Shown here piece by piece: positions 19,595 to 26,749 of a stretch of 64,000 bases of DNA; within the stretch, counting starts at the first letter, position 1; each line of letters opens with the position of its first letter. This DNA comes from Demetria terragena DSM 11295. GTDB lineage: Bacteria > Actinomycetota > Actinomycetes > Actinomycetales > Dermatophilaceae. The notes below the pieces were generated by a model. The model was not told the origin of the DNA. It did no database searches and worked only from the letters and a program-made list of their open reading frames with translations. Made by a program: the position numbers and the translations under genes. The stretch is from the NCBI RefSeq assembly GCF_000376825.1, contig NZ_AQXW01000004.1, positions 1 to 64,000 of the forward strand. The letters run 5' to 3'.

Positions 19595-20262
19595 GGTCCT
19601 TGGCGCCCGGCCTTCACGTCGTAGATCCACACCGGCTGTGCGGGCGGGCCGTCCAGGTCGGGGTCGGCGATGCCGGCCGCGACGATCGCGTCGAGGGCGT
19701 CGTACCCGCTGATGAGGCGGCCGAGCACGGTGTAGTCCGGGTCGATGTTGGCGTGACTGTGCACTATGAAGAACTCGCTGCCGTTGGTGCCCGGGCCTTG
19801 GTTGCCCATGGCGATGGTGCCACGCGGGTAGGTCTCGGTACCGTCGACCTCGTCGTCGAACTCGTACCCCGGGCCGCCGACTTCCTGCTTGATCAGGTCG
19901 CCGCACTGCAGTACCCCGAGTCGCTCTGAGTTGGTGAGTCGGAAGCACTGGGTTTGGTCGTAGAAGTTATTGCGAGCCAGATGAACCAGGTTGCCGACGG
20001 CGCACGGCGCGGTGTCCCGGTTGAGCCGGAAGGTCATCGGGCCGTAGTTCGTCGCGATGCGTACGTCCACCGTCCCGTGGCTCTTCTGCTTCGCCTTCGG
20101 CAGCCGTACCGGTCGGGCGGCGGGTCGGTCTGGCGTCGGACGGAATTCACAGACCGCAGGCTTGTGGCCGCGGTCGGCGGCTGCGTTGGCGGTCGGTACG
20201 ACGACAGCAGGAGCGGCGAGCGCTGTGACGGCGACGAGGGTGGAGATCAGTCGGGTACTCAT
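19591..20262 (-). CDS. Secreted cyclophilin-type peptidyl-prolyl isomerase
   Basis: 223 residues. Residues 1-28 form a signal peptide (LISTLVAVTALAAPAVVVP then ANAAA) without a lipobox Cys. The cyclophilin core follows: TAPCAVGNLVHLARNNFYD, CFRLTNSERLGVLQCGD, GTIAMGNQGPGTNGSEFFIV, NIDPDYTVLGRLISGYDALD. Catalytic Arg of the FHR motif is present in FRL, and QGD/GSEFFI segments are as expected. It would catalyse proline isomerisation outside the membrane. Three Cys residues (PC, QC, QCG) could form a disulfide. Confidence 0.9.
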   Translation of the reverse strand: MSTRLISTLVAVTALAAPAVVVPTANAAADRGHKPAVCEFRPTPDRPAARPVRLPKAKQKSHGTVDVRIATNYGPMTFRLNRDTAPCAVGNLVHLARNNFYDQTQCFRLTNSERLGVLQCGDLIKQEVGGPGYEFDDEVDGTETYPRGTIAMGNQGPGTNGSEFFIVHSHANIDPDYTVLGRLISGYDALDAIVAAGIADPDLDGPPAQPVWIYDVKAGRQGP

Positions 20263-20290
20263 GCCCGCGAACCTAACGCGGATGACGCTG

Positions 20291-21097
20291 CTACCGGGCG
20301 ATTCTCGGGAGGTCGATTGCGAGATGCTCGGCGAGGTGCCGGGCGAGCGTCGTCGGGTCCTCCAGGTGCAGGTCGTGCCCGACTCCCGGCATCACCACGT
20401 GGCGTACGTCCCGCCCGGTCCGACACATCTCCTCGATCTGCGCCGGCGGGATGACTCCGTGCTCGCCGGTGACCAGCAGCGTGGCCGCGGTGACCGAGCG
20501 CCACTCGGCGCGCGCCTCGCGGGCGTGCACGTCGGTCAGCGCCGCAGCGAGCTGGTCGGGCCGCCAGGGGCGCCGGCCCTGAGGGAGACCCGCCCACCAC
20601 CCATGCGCGACGGTGCCTGCGTCACCGAAGAACTGCTCGAACTCCTGCCGGCTGCCGAACTGATCCGGCCACGAATGCAGCCAGCGTGCAATCGGAGCGG
20701 TCGCCTCGGGGCCGTCCCCGCCAAGGCCGCCTTCGACGAGCACGAGGCGATGGATCAGGTCCGGTCGAGCGGCCGCGACGAGGAGCGCGGTGTGGGCGCC
20801 GACGGACTGCCCGACGAGGTCGACCGCGCCCAGGTCGAGTTGCTCGATCAAGGCGACGACGTCATCGACGAAGGCCTGCCGACTCATGTCCTCAGCCGCA
20901 GGTGTGCTTTCGCCGTGCCCGCGCAGGTCGACGCCCACGGCGTGCGGTGCGTCGAGCGCCGCCAGCACGCGCAGCCACTCGCCGCGGTGGCCGGCCAGGC
21001 CGTGCAGCAGGACCATTGGGCGACCAGGACCCACGTGATGGTCCGCGATGATCCGGGTTCCGTCCGGACGATCCAACTCCAGACGCACAGCGCTCAT
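20291..21097 (-). CDS. Alpha/beta-hydrolase fold protein
   Basis: 268 residues. PMVLLHGLAGHRGEW supplies the oxyanion HG motif, GVDLRGHGEST follows, nucleophile Ser is in LVGQSVGAHTALL (about residue 97), and the catalytic His is in MPGVGHDLHLEDP near the C-terminus. The canonical acid position after strand 7 (usually GEHD) reads TGEHGVIP, with Gly for Asp, so the acid must be elsewhere or activity is altered. Possible esterase, lipase or C-C hydrolase; substrate unknown. It begins two bases after the vapC stop, so may ride on the toxin-antitoxin transcript. Confidence 0.85.
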   Translation of the reverse strand: MSAVRLELDRPDGTRIIADHHVGPGRPMVLLHGLAGHRGEWLRVLAALDAPHAVGVDLRGHGESTPAAEDMSRQAFVDDVVALIEQLDLGAVDLVGQSVGAHTALLVAAARPDLIHRLVLVEGGLGGDGPEATAPIARWLHSWPDQFGSRQEFEQFFGDAGTVAHGWWAGLPQGRRPWRPDQLAAALTDVHAREARAEWRSVTAATLLVTGEHGVIPPAQIEEMCRTGRDVRHVVMPGVGHDLHLEDPTTLARHLAEHLAIDLPRIAR

Positions 21098-21098
21098 C

Positions 21099-21485
21099 TC
21101 ACCGTGCCGGACGTACGTCGGTGTGGGTGAAGTCGTCGCCCTTGAACAACAACGCCTCGTCTCGGGTGATGGCTAAGGCGTAGCTGAAGCAGTCCCCGAG
21201 GTTGAGGCGGGCGGGGGAACCCGAACCTCGCCCAAAGCGGGCATGGGCGATGCGTGCGGCCTCGCTCTGGCGATCGTCGAAGGGCGCCGTCCGGATGCTC
21301 AGCGTCGACAGGAGGTCATGGGCTCGGGGCCAGGAGTTTCGTCCCGCGACCAGGTCTAGCTCCACTTTGCTCGCGGCGCTCAGATGTACGACCGAAGCTG
21401 AAGCCAGGACTTCCTCGAATTGGTCTGCCTCGGGCTCGCCGCGAAGGATCGCGATCAGGGCCGATGTGTCGACGACAATCACCAC
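21099..21485 (-). CDS. vapC: VapC-type PIN-domain ribonuclease toxin
   Basis: 128 residues. VIVVDTSALIAILRGEPEAD carries the first catalytic Asp and the SAL motif; E in ASKVELDLVAGR, D in LNLGDCFSYALA and D in LLFKGDDFTHTD complete the acidic PIN active site. It is a type II toxin that cuts RNA (often tRNA) when free of VapB. GTG start at 21485 overlaps vapB by 7 nt, the normal antitoxin-first order. Confidence 0.93.
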   Translation of the reverse strand: MVIVVDTSALIAILRGEPEADQFEEVLASASVVHLSAASKVELDLVAGRNSWPRAHDLLSTLSIRTAPFDDRQSEAARIAHARFGRGSGSPARLNLGDCFSYALAITRDEALLFKGDDFTHTDVRPAR

Positions 21486-21733
21486 GGAAGTCCGGTCTCC
21501 GGATCGTAAAGGTCGTCGTCGGTGAGGAAGGTTTCGTCGCTTTCTGCAACGCGGCGTTGAATCTCCTTGATACGCGCACGAATCTCCTGACGACTAGGTC
21601 GGGTATCAGGCGTCTGCGCGAGGGCATCTCGGAGGGCATCACGAACGGCCCCGGTCGCGGTCGTGTGATTGCGACGGGCCAGTTCGTGCGCCATGCGGTG
21701 GACCTCGGGGTCCTTGATGTTGAGCGTCGGCAT
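21479..21733 (-). CDS. vapB: VapB-type antitoxin
   Basis: 84 residues. N-terminal MPTLNIKDPEVHRMAHELAR fits the ribbon-helix-helix/PSK-type VapB DNA-binding domain, and the C-terminal DETFLTDDDLYDPETGLPW is the toxin-neutralising tail (the LYDxxGLPW ending is typical of VapB). Start ATG 21733 has a -10-like TAGAAT six bases upstream, within a palindrome that is the probable operator. Confidence 0.92.
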   Translation of the reverse strand: MPTLNIKDPEVHRMAHELARRNHTTATGAVRDALRDALAQTPDTRPSRQEIRARIKEIQRRVAESDETFLTDDDLYDPETGLPW

Positions 21734-21739
21734 GGGCCG

Positions 21740-21757
21740 ATTCTACCGTGGGTAGAA
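21740..21757 (-). promoter_or_regulatory. vapBC promoter -10 and palindromic operator
   Basis: TTCTACC (21741-21747), three bases, then GGTAGAA (21751-21757) form a perfect 7-3-7 inverted repeat. On the minus strand the inner end supplies TAGAAT (21745-21740), six bases from the vapB ATG. A palindrome on the -10 box is what autoregulation by a VapB-VapC complex requires. Confidence 0.65.
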
Positions 21758-21785
21758 CAGGGCTGAACAGCGGAATTTCGCGAGA

Positions 21786-22583
21786 TCAGGTGGCCGGCAC
21801 CGACAGCTGATAGACCCGCTCCTCGCCGTACTCGACGAAGCCTGCTCGCCGCAGGATCGGTGCCGAGGTGTCGACCCGGCCCTTGACCAGTGCCATCCGA
21901 GCGCCCCGGGCGGCGGCGTCCCGAAGGCGCCAGTCCAGCGTCGCGCGGTAGGCGCCGCGGCCGCGCTGGTCCGGATGGGTGCTGCCGCCCCACAGCGCCG
22001 CGACCCCGCCTGGGTAGAAAGTCGTCCCGCCACAGGCCGCAGGTACTCCGTCCAGATACGTGACGACGCGGACGGCGCGCCCGGCTTCGCGGTCCGCGAC
22101 GTCCCGGTCGAGGCTGATCTGCGGGTCAGGGGCTGCTGAGCCCGTTGATCCGAAGGCTGCCTCGCTGATGGCGCGTATGTCGCGCACGTGGTCGACACCG
22201 GTCGGCAGGACGACCTCGGCGTCGTCGGGAATCTCGAGGTCGGGCAGCGGGCCGGTCAGGTCGAGTGCCAGAACGGCAAGTCGCTCGACCACCGCACCGC
22301 CGCGGGCAATCAACGCTTCCTCGAGACTGCGGGGCCGAGTGTGCTCGGAGATTGCGTTCCACCAGACCGAGTCTCTGCCCCAGGTGCGCGTCTGCTCGTC
22401 GACGATCGCGATGACCTGGCTGGTCGGTCGGTCGGACTGCACGGCGAAAACGCAGGTTTGGTGGAGGAAGTCGTTGCCGTACCGGACCATCGTGAACTCG
22501 TCTGTGTCCACTCGCTCCGCCTCTGGCGGCACCCAGATCATCCGCGCGGAAGCGGCCAGCACCGCGTCGGCATCTAGAGGCAT
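21786..22583 (-). CDS. GNAT family N-acetyltransferase (two-domain)
   Basis: 265 residues. The C-terminal half has ACGGTTFYPGGVAALWGGST and HPDQRGRGAYRATLDWRLRD (motif A with RGRGAYR) and LRRAGFVEYGEERVY (motif B). The N-terminal 110 residues look like a decayed or divergent second GNAT-like domain. Substrate unknown. ATG 22583 has a -10-like TACTGT six bases upstream on the minus strand; a longer frame would extend over the divergent aspS promoter region. Confidence 0.82.
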   Translation of the reverse strand: MPLDADAVLAASARMIWVPPEAERVDTDEFTMVRYGNDFLHQTCVFAVQSDRPTSQVIAIVDEQTRTWGRDSVWWNAISEHTRPRSLEEALIARGGAVVERLAVLALDLTGPLPDLEIPDDAEVVLPTGVDHVRDIRAISEAAFGSTGSAAPDPQISLDRDVADREAGRAVRVVTYLDGVPAACGGTTFYPGGVAALWGGSTHPDQRGRGAYRATLDWRLRDAAARGARMALVKGRVDTSAPILRRAGFVEYGEERVYQLSVPAT

Positions 22584-22589
22584 GACCCG

Positions 22590-22595
22590 ACAGTA
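22590..22595 (-). promoter_or_regulatory. Probable -10 box of leaderless GNAT transcript
   Basis: Minus-strand TACTGT, six bases before the ATG at 22583. It is divergent from the aspS T-box promoter about 55 bases away. Confidence 0.5.
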
Positions 22596-22647
22596 CGTCG
22601 CCGACCGGACCGGCATAAACCGATTCGCCGTAGCGGCGCCGTCTTCG

Positions 22648-22653
22648 TAGGAT
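22648..22653 (+). promoter_or_regulatory. Probable -10 box for the aspS T-box leader
   Basis: TAGGAT, which would start the transcript around 22660, just before the specifier hairpin. A weak -35 candidate TTCGCC lies 18 bases upstream (22624-22629). Confidence 0.45.
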
Positions 22654-22659
22654 GAGCCA

Positions 22660-22870
22660 CGTCTACAGCGGCGGCCTGACAAACCGCCGGTCACCCCTCA
22701 CGGGGAGTCAGCCGTGGGCCGCGCGTACGGCGTACCGACGAGAGGCCGAGGATCCCTCGGCGAAGGTGTGGTGGCACCGCGATCTGGCCCCCGCCCACAC
22801 CTCCCGGGCTGCCGTCTCCTCGGCAGGCAACCCGCGTGAATGCCCTTCGAGGAGAACCTGATTCGAAGGG
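22660..22870 (+). promoter_or_regulatory. T-box riboswitch, tRNA-Asp specific, translational type, controlling aspS
   Basis: Read directly: (1) hairpin 22669-22674/22684-22689 with a nine-base loop CCTGACAAA holding the codon GAC (22678-22680), as expected for the ultrashort Stem I of actinobacterial T-boxes where the specifier is in the terminal loop; (2) hairpin CCCC-TCAC-GGGG 22694-22705; (3) hairpin GCCGAGG/CCTCGGC 22745-22761; (4) T-box GGTGGCACCGCG: stem AGGTGTGG (22764-22771) pairs perfectly with CCACACCT (22795-22802), the bulge is TGGCACC (22772-22778), and GCG (22779-22781) pairs with CGC (22792-22794). The bulge base after TGG is C, complementary to the G discriminator of tRNA-Asp. 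(5) No T-run follows; instead CCCTTCGA (22843-22850) can pair with TCGAAGGG (22863-22870), covering the aspS ribosome binding site. So uncharged tRNA-Asp probably opens translation of aspS. Confidence 0.87.
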
Positions 22871-22878
22871 ATGAGTTC

Positions 22879-24663
22879 ATGTTGAGAACACACGAGGCTG
22901 GCAGCCTGCGCGCCGACAACACCGGCGCCACCGTGACTTTGGCGGGCTGGGTGGCCCGCCGCCGCGACCACGGAGGCGTTGCCTTCCTTGACGTGCGCGA
23001 CGCCAGCGGCGTCGTCCAGGTCGTGGCGCGCGATGAGGTGCTGACCGGAGGAGCGCACGACCTGCGCAACGAGTACTGCATCAAGGTCACTGGCGCCGTG
23101 CAGCCGCGCGAACCCAAGGACGTCAACCCGGACCTCCCGACGGGCGAGATCGACGTGGTCGCCGAGTCCATCGAGGTGCTGAGTGAGTCCGCCGCACTGC
23201 CCTTCCAGATTGATGAGCGCGTGACCGTCGGTGAGGAAGCGCGCCTCAAGCACCGCTACCTTGACCTGCGCCGCCCGGGCCCCGGCGCGGCAATTCGCCT
23301 GCGCAGCAAGGTGAACGCGGCCGCTCGCACGGTTCTGGCGGAGCGCGACTTCGTCGAGATCGAGACGCCGACCCTGACCCGATCGACGCCGGAAGGCGCT
23401 CGTGACTTCGTGGTTCCGGCGCGCCTGGCCCCCGGCAGTTGGTATGCCCTCCCACAGAGTCCCCAGTTGTTCAAGCAGTTGCTCATGGTCGGTGGCATGG
23501 AGCGCTACTACCAGATCGCGCGCTGCTACCGCGACGAAGACTTCCGTGCCGACCGTCAGCCGGAGTTCACCCAACTCGACGTCGAGATGTCCTTTGTCGA
23601 GCAGGACGACGTGATCGAGCTCGGTGAGGCGATCGCCAAGGCCGTGTGGGGAACGATCGGGATCGAAGTCCCGACGCCCATGCCACAGATGACGTACGCC
23701 GACGCGATGGCCAAGTACGGCTCGGACAAGCCGGACCTGCGCTTCGGCAACGAGTTGGTCGAGTGCACCGAGCTGTTCGAGGACACCACCTTCCGCGTTT
23801 TCCAGGCCGAGTACGTCGGTGCTGTGGTGATGCCAGGCGGCGCTAGCCAACCGCGGCGCCAGCTCGACGCATGGCAGGACTGGGCCAAGCAGCGCGGCGC
23901 CAAGGGGCTGGCATACATCCTCATCCAAGAAGACGGCGAACTGACCGGGCCGGTCGCCAAGAACCTGTCCGACGCCGAGAAGGCCGCGCTGCCAGAGCAC
24001 GTTGGTGCCAAGCCTGGCGACTGCATCTTCTTCGCGGCTGGTGACACTAAGTCGTCACGCGCGCTGCTCGGCGCGGCTCGCCTGGAGATTGGCAAGCGCT
24101 GCGAACTGATTGATGAGGACGCCTGGTCGTTCCTGTGGGTCCTGGACGCACCGCTGTTCGAGCCGGCGGCCGACGCGGTGGCATCGGGTGACGTTGCAGT
24201 CGGAGCCGGGAAATGGACGGCGGTGCACCACGCGTTCACCATGCCCAAGAAGGAGTACCTCGACTCCTTTGACACTGAGCCCGGCGAGGCGCTGGCGTAC
24301 GCCTACGACATGGTGTGCAACGGCAACGAGATCGGTGGCGGCTCAATCCGTATCCACCGCAAGGACATTCAGGAGCGAGTGTTCAACGTCATGGGCCTGT
24401 CCGAGGAAGAAGCCCAGGAGAAATTCGGCTTCCTGCTCGACGCCTTTTCATACGGCGCACCGCCACACGGCGGCATTGCCTTCGGTTGGGACCGCATCGT
24501 CGCCCTGCTCGCCGGCACCGACTCCATCCGTGAGGTCATTGCCTTCCCCAAGTCCGGCGGTGGGTATGACCCGCTGACGGCAGCACCGGCACCGATCAGC
24601 GATGCGCAGCGCGCAGAGGCCGGAGTCGACGCGAAGCCCGAGCCGCCCACGCCGGTCGAGTAG
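22879..24663 (+). CDS. aspS: Aspartyl-tRNA synthetase
   Basis: 594 residues. N-terminal OB-fold anticodon domain ([35 protein letters not shown]), class II motif 1 around [17 protein letters not shown], motif 2 [20 protein letters not shown], bacterial GAD insertion, and motif 3 [16 protein letters not shown]. It charges tRNA-Asp. ATG 22879 was chosen over 22840 because homologues begin at MLRTHEAG and AAGGGA is 8 bases upstream; the longer start lies in the T-box sequestering hairpin. The C-terminal TPVE and the stop codon come from a copy of the palindromic repeat. Confidence 0.96.
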   Translation: MLRTHEAGSLRADNTGATVTLAGWVARRRDHGGVAFLDVRDASGVVQVVARDEVLTGGAHDLRNEYCIKVTGAVQPREPKDVNPDLPTGEIDVVAESIEVLSESAALPFQIDERVTVGEEARLKHRYLDLRRPGPGAAIRLRSKVNAAARTVLAERDFVEIETPTLTRSTPEGARDFVVPARLAPGSWYALPQSPQLFKQLLMVGGMERYYQIARCYRDEDFRADRQPEFTQLDVEMSFVEQDDVIELGEAIAKAVWGTIGIEVPTPMPQMTYADAMAKYGSDKPDLRFGNELVECTELFEDTTFRVFQAEYVGAVVMPGGASQPRRQLDAWQDWAKQRGAKGLAYILIQEDGELTGPVAKNLSDAEKAALPEHVGAKPGDCIFFAAGDTKSSRALLGAARLEIGKRCELIDEDAWSFLWVLDAPLFEPAADAVASGDVAVGAGKWTAVHHAFTMPKKEYLDSFDTEPGEALAYAYDMVCNGNEIGGGSIRIHRKDIQERVFNVMGLSEEEAQEKFGFLLDAFSYGAPPHGGIAFGWDRIVALLAGTDSIREVIAFPKSGGGYDPLTAAPAPISDAQRAEAGVDAKPEPPTPVE

Positions 24664-24764
24664 TCCCACGCCGGTCGAGTAGTCGGGAAGCCCGAGCCGT
24701 CCACGCCGGTCGAGTAGTCGGGAAGTCCGCGAGGCACGAGCGGACCTCCCGACGTATCGAGACC
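24649..24764 (+). repeat. Palindromic repeat cluster at the 3' end of aspS
   Basis: Three copies of ACGCCGGTCGAGTAG (24649, 24668, 24703). The third continues into a full unit ending CGTATCGAGACC (24753-24764). Its centre is a hairpin, TCGGGAAGTCCGC (24718-24730) with GCGGACCTCCCGA (24740-24752), 12 of 13 pairs. The ends match the repeats at 34536-34754 and, inverted, 35248-35420, but the centre is different. The hairpin may also end the aspS transcript. Confidence 0.8.
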
Positions 24765-24781
24765 CCCGAGAGGAATCACCA

Positions 24782-25396
24782 ATGGCTGAACTTCGACCTG
24801 AGGTTAAGGCCGTGCTGTGGGATGCCGACGGCGTCCTGCAGCACGGCACGCAGGACTGGCACCAGCGATTCACCGAGCTGGGCGGTCCAGGGTTCGCCCG
24901 AGCGGTGTTCAAGGCCGAGGAGCCTTCGCTGCGTGGTGAGGAGCCGCTGCGCAAGGGGATCGCGGCACTTCTGACGGAATGGAAGATCGACCTGACCGTC
25001 GAGGCGATGCTGGAACTGTGGACGCACGTCCGGCTCGACCAGGAGGCATTCGAGTTGATCGCCCAGGTGCGCAACGCAGGGACGCCCTGTTATCTGGCGA
25101 CCAACCAGCAGGACTACCGGGTGGACTTCATGCGCAACGAGCTGGGCTATGACCGTCACTTCGATGGGACCTACTACTCCAGCGAGGTCGGCGCGATGAA
25201 ACCGGAGCCTGCCTACTTTGAACACGTGCTCAAGGACCTCGGCCTCGAGCCGCACCATGCCGTCTTCATCGACGACAACCCACCGAATATCGATGCGGCC
25301 AAGGCGATCGGAATCCGGGCGTTCCATCATGAGCCGACAGCCGGGGTCGCTGGCCTACGTCGGATTCTGCGGTCGGCGTGCGTGGCGGGTTGTTGA
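24782..25396 (+). CDS. HAD-IA family phosphatase
   Basis: 204 residues. Motif I VLWDADGVLQHG (Asp nucleophile at about 15), motif II YLATNQQDYR, motif III lysine in GAMKPEPAYFEHVLKDL, motif IV VFIDDNPPNIDAAKAIGIRA. The helical cap between motifs I and II places it in subfamily IA, like epoxide-hydrolase-N or YihX-type phosphatases. Substrate unknown. The ATG has AGAGGA eight bases upstream. It follows the repeat cluster after aspS and converges on a GNAT gene. Confidence 0.87.
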   Translation: MAELRPEVKAVLWDADGVLQHGTQDWHQRFTELGGPGFARAVFKAEEPSLRGEEPLRKGIAALLTEWKIDLTVEAMLELWTHVRLDQEAFELIAQVRNAGTPCYLATNQQDYRVDFMRNELGYDRHFDGTYYSSEVGAMKPEPAYFEHVLKDLGLEPHHAVFIDDNPPNIDAAKAIGIRAFHHEPTAGVAGLRRILRSACVAGC

Positions 25397-25399
25397 CGC

Positions 25400-25423
25400 G
25401 CTGGTGCGATACATCGCACCAGT
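25400..25423. terminator. Bidirectional hairpin between convergent genes
   Basis: CTGGTGCGAT (25401-25410) and ATCGCACCAG (25413-25422) are perfect inverted repeats with two bases between; flanking G and T can add a wobble pair. It lies four bases after the HAD stop and 13 before the GNAT stop. No T-run. Confidence 0.65.
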
Positions 25424-25434
25424 CGGTGAACAAG

Positions 25435-26196
25435 TCACAGCGGCCGCACGAGTCGGCTCGCGAAAGCGTGGGCGACGCGATAGCCGAGTGAGGCATACAA
25501 CGCGCGGGCGGCCGAGTTGTCGGCGTACATCCCCAGGGTGGCGACGCCGTCGGCCGCCACGCAGCCCCGGGTGAGGTTCGCTGTCATCGCTCGACCTAGT
25601 CCCTCGCCGCGGTGTTCGGGGTGCGTGACGATCCCGGTCAGGACACCATGACCAGTTTGACTGCGGTGCAAAGCGGCTGCGCCGACCAGGGCGGACTCGT
25701 GCCGCGCGCCCACCCATCGCTCGGTACGATCGGTGCCCGGCTCGGACTCTGCCGTCGGGTTGCCTAATTCGTTGAGCCGGGTGATCTCTTCGGCGTCGGC
25801 AGCATCGTCCAACTCGATGAGCCGGTCCTCGACGGGCGTACGCGCCGGCAGAGAATCGCTCCACAGCCAGTCCCAGTTACCGCCGGTCCCGACCCGGAAG
25901 TGGTGGTGCAGGCTCGGTTCCCGGTGTCGCTCCACCGAGATCGCCGCCACGCGCGGTGCCCAGGGTTGCTCGCGGGCCACCCAATCCAGCAGCTGTGCGG
26001 CGTCGGAGTCATCCGGCCCGATGACGCACGCGCGTGGCGGCCGAAGCGAGAAGTGTGGAACCAAGCGCATCGCCAAAGCGCTCCCGTGCCGGTACGCCGT
26101 CTCGCCGGCCTGCAGGGCCGCGTCGTAGAGGACGAACGGGTCGTTGTTGCTTGCTGCGGCGAGCGCGCGTTGATCAGTGATTGTTTCCGGACGCAC
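25435..26196 (-). CDS. GNAT family N-acetyltransferase
   Basis: 253 residues. The C-terminal half carries ALVGAAALHRSQTGHGVLTG IVTHPEHRGEGLGRAMTANL (motif A, HRGEGLGRA) and GMYADNSAARALYASLGYRV (motif B), very close to the acetyl-CoA-binding pattern. The N-terminal 120 residues resemble the FR47-like partner domain found in some two-domain GNATs. GTG start at 26196. It lies 26 bases downstream of an unrecognised gene on the same strand and probably shares its mRNA. Substrate unknown. Confidence 0.85.
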   Translation of the reverse strand: MRPETITDQRALAAASNNDPFVLYDAALQAGETAYRHGSALAMRLVPHFSLRPPRACVIGPDDSDAAQLLDWVAREQPWAPRVAAISVERHREPSLHHHFRVGTGGNWDWLWSDSLPARTPVEDRLIELDDAADAEEITRLNELGNPTAESEPGTDRTERWVGARHESALVGAAALHRSQTGHGVLTGIVTHPEHRGEGLGRAMTANLTRGCVAADGVATLGMYADNSAARALYASLGYRVAHAFASRLVRPL

Positions 26197-26222
26197 CCGC
26201 AGATCGAATCAGATGCGGCCGG

Positions 26223-26633
26223 CTAGTCGATGGTCGGCTGGTCCCAGGTGATGATGATGTAACTCTGGCTGCCGGCGGTGAAGGTGATGCGCTGCGGGAC
26301 CAGGCTGTGGCTGTCCCCGTAGTCCGGCACGACGTCGTAGGCCAAGTCCTCACACTGCTCAAGCGCAGTCACGACCGCAGTATCGATCTCCTGCTTGGCC
26401 CGAGCCGCGCCTTGCCCGGCCGTCACGATGTTCCGAATGTCTTCGGCGCCGCCGAAGATGGGGGACACGAGGTAGATCCGCTCCAGCTGTCCGGCATTGA
26501 CCAGCCGTTCGACATCGTCGGGCTCGATGACGTCGGCGTACTCGGACCCATTGCGCAGGTCGAACATGCTCGTCGTGCTCGAGTCCTCAGCCTCCTCGGC
26601 TGGGTCGGCACTTGCGATCACATTGTCGAACAT
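26223..26633 (-). CDS. Unrecognised acidic protein
   Basis: 136 residues. N-terminal 25 residues are acidic and Ser/Thr-rich; the rest looks like one small globular domain (DDVERLVNAGQLERIYLVSP, FGGAEDIRNIVTAGQGAARA, ITFTAGSQSYIIITWDQPTI). No signal peptide, membrane segment or known motif. The ATG has GAGGA five bases upstream, and codon use is like its neighbours, so it is likely real. It is divergent from rarA and upstream of the GNAT gene. No function is proposed. Confidence 0.65.
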   Translation of the reverse strand: MFDNVIASADPAEEAEDSSTTSMFDLRNGSEYADVIEPDDVERLVNAGQLERIYLVSPIFGGAEDIRNIVTAGQGAARAKQEIDTAVVTALEQCEDLAYDVVPDYGDSHSLVPQRITFTAGSQSYIIITWDQPTID

Positions 26634-26736
26634 TTGAGTCCTCGGCTCCGGGGATGACGCATCGGTATGTACGTCGGGCTCTCACTCCACCAGACCACGT
26701 GTCGAGGCAGGACACAAACTCGCGGGGCGGGCGACG

Positions 26737-26742
26737 TAGCGT
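26737..26742 (+). promoter_or_regulatory. Probable -10 box of leaderless rarA transcript
   Basis: TAGCGT ends seven bases before the GTG at 26750, with no Shine-Dalgarno between, which also supports that start. Confidence 0.5.
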
Positions 26743-26749
26743 AGAGCGG

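Noticed and set aside
22840-22878. ATG 22840 as the start of aspS
   Set aside because: It lies inside the hairpin that masks the ribosome binding site and adds 13 residues not seen in AspRS; ATG 22879 fits homologues.
22708-24000. A 430-codon minus-strand frame opposite aspS
   Set aside because: Shadow of the aspartyl-tRNA synthetase gene; no motif.
24649-24764. CRISPR array
   Set aside because: The copies are unevenly spaced, the intervals are not spacer-like, and no cas gene is present; they are palindromic repeat pieces.
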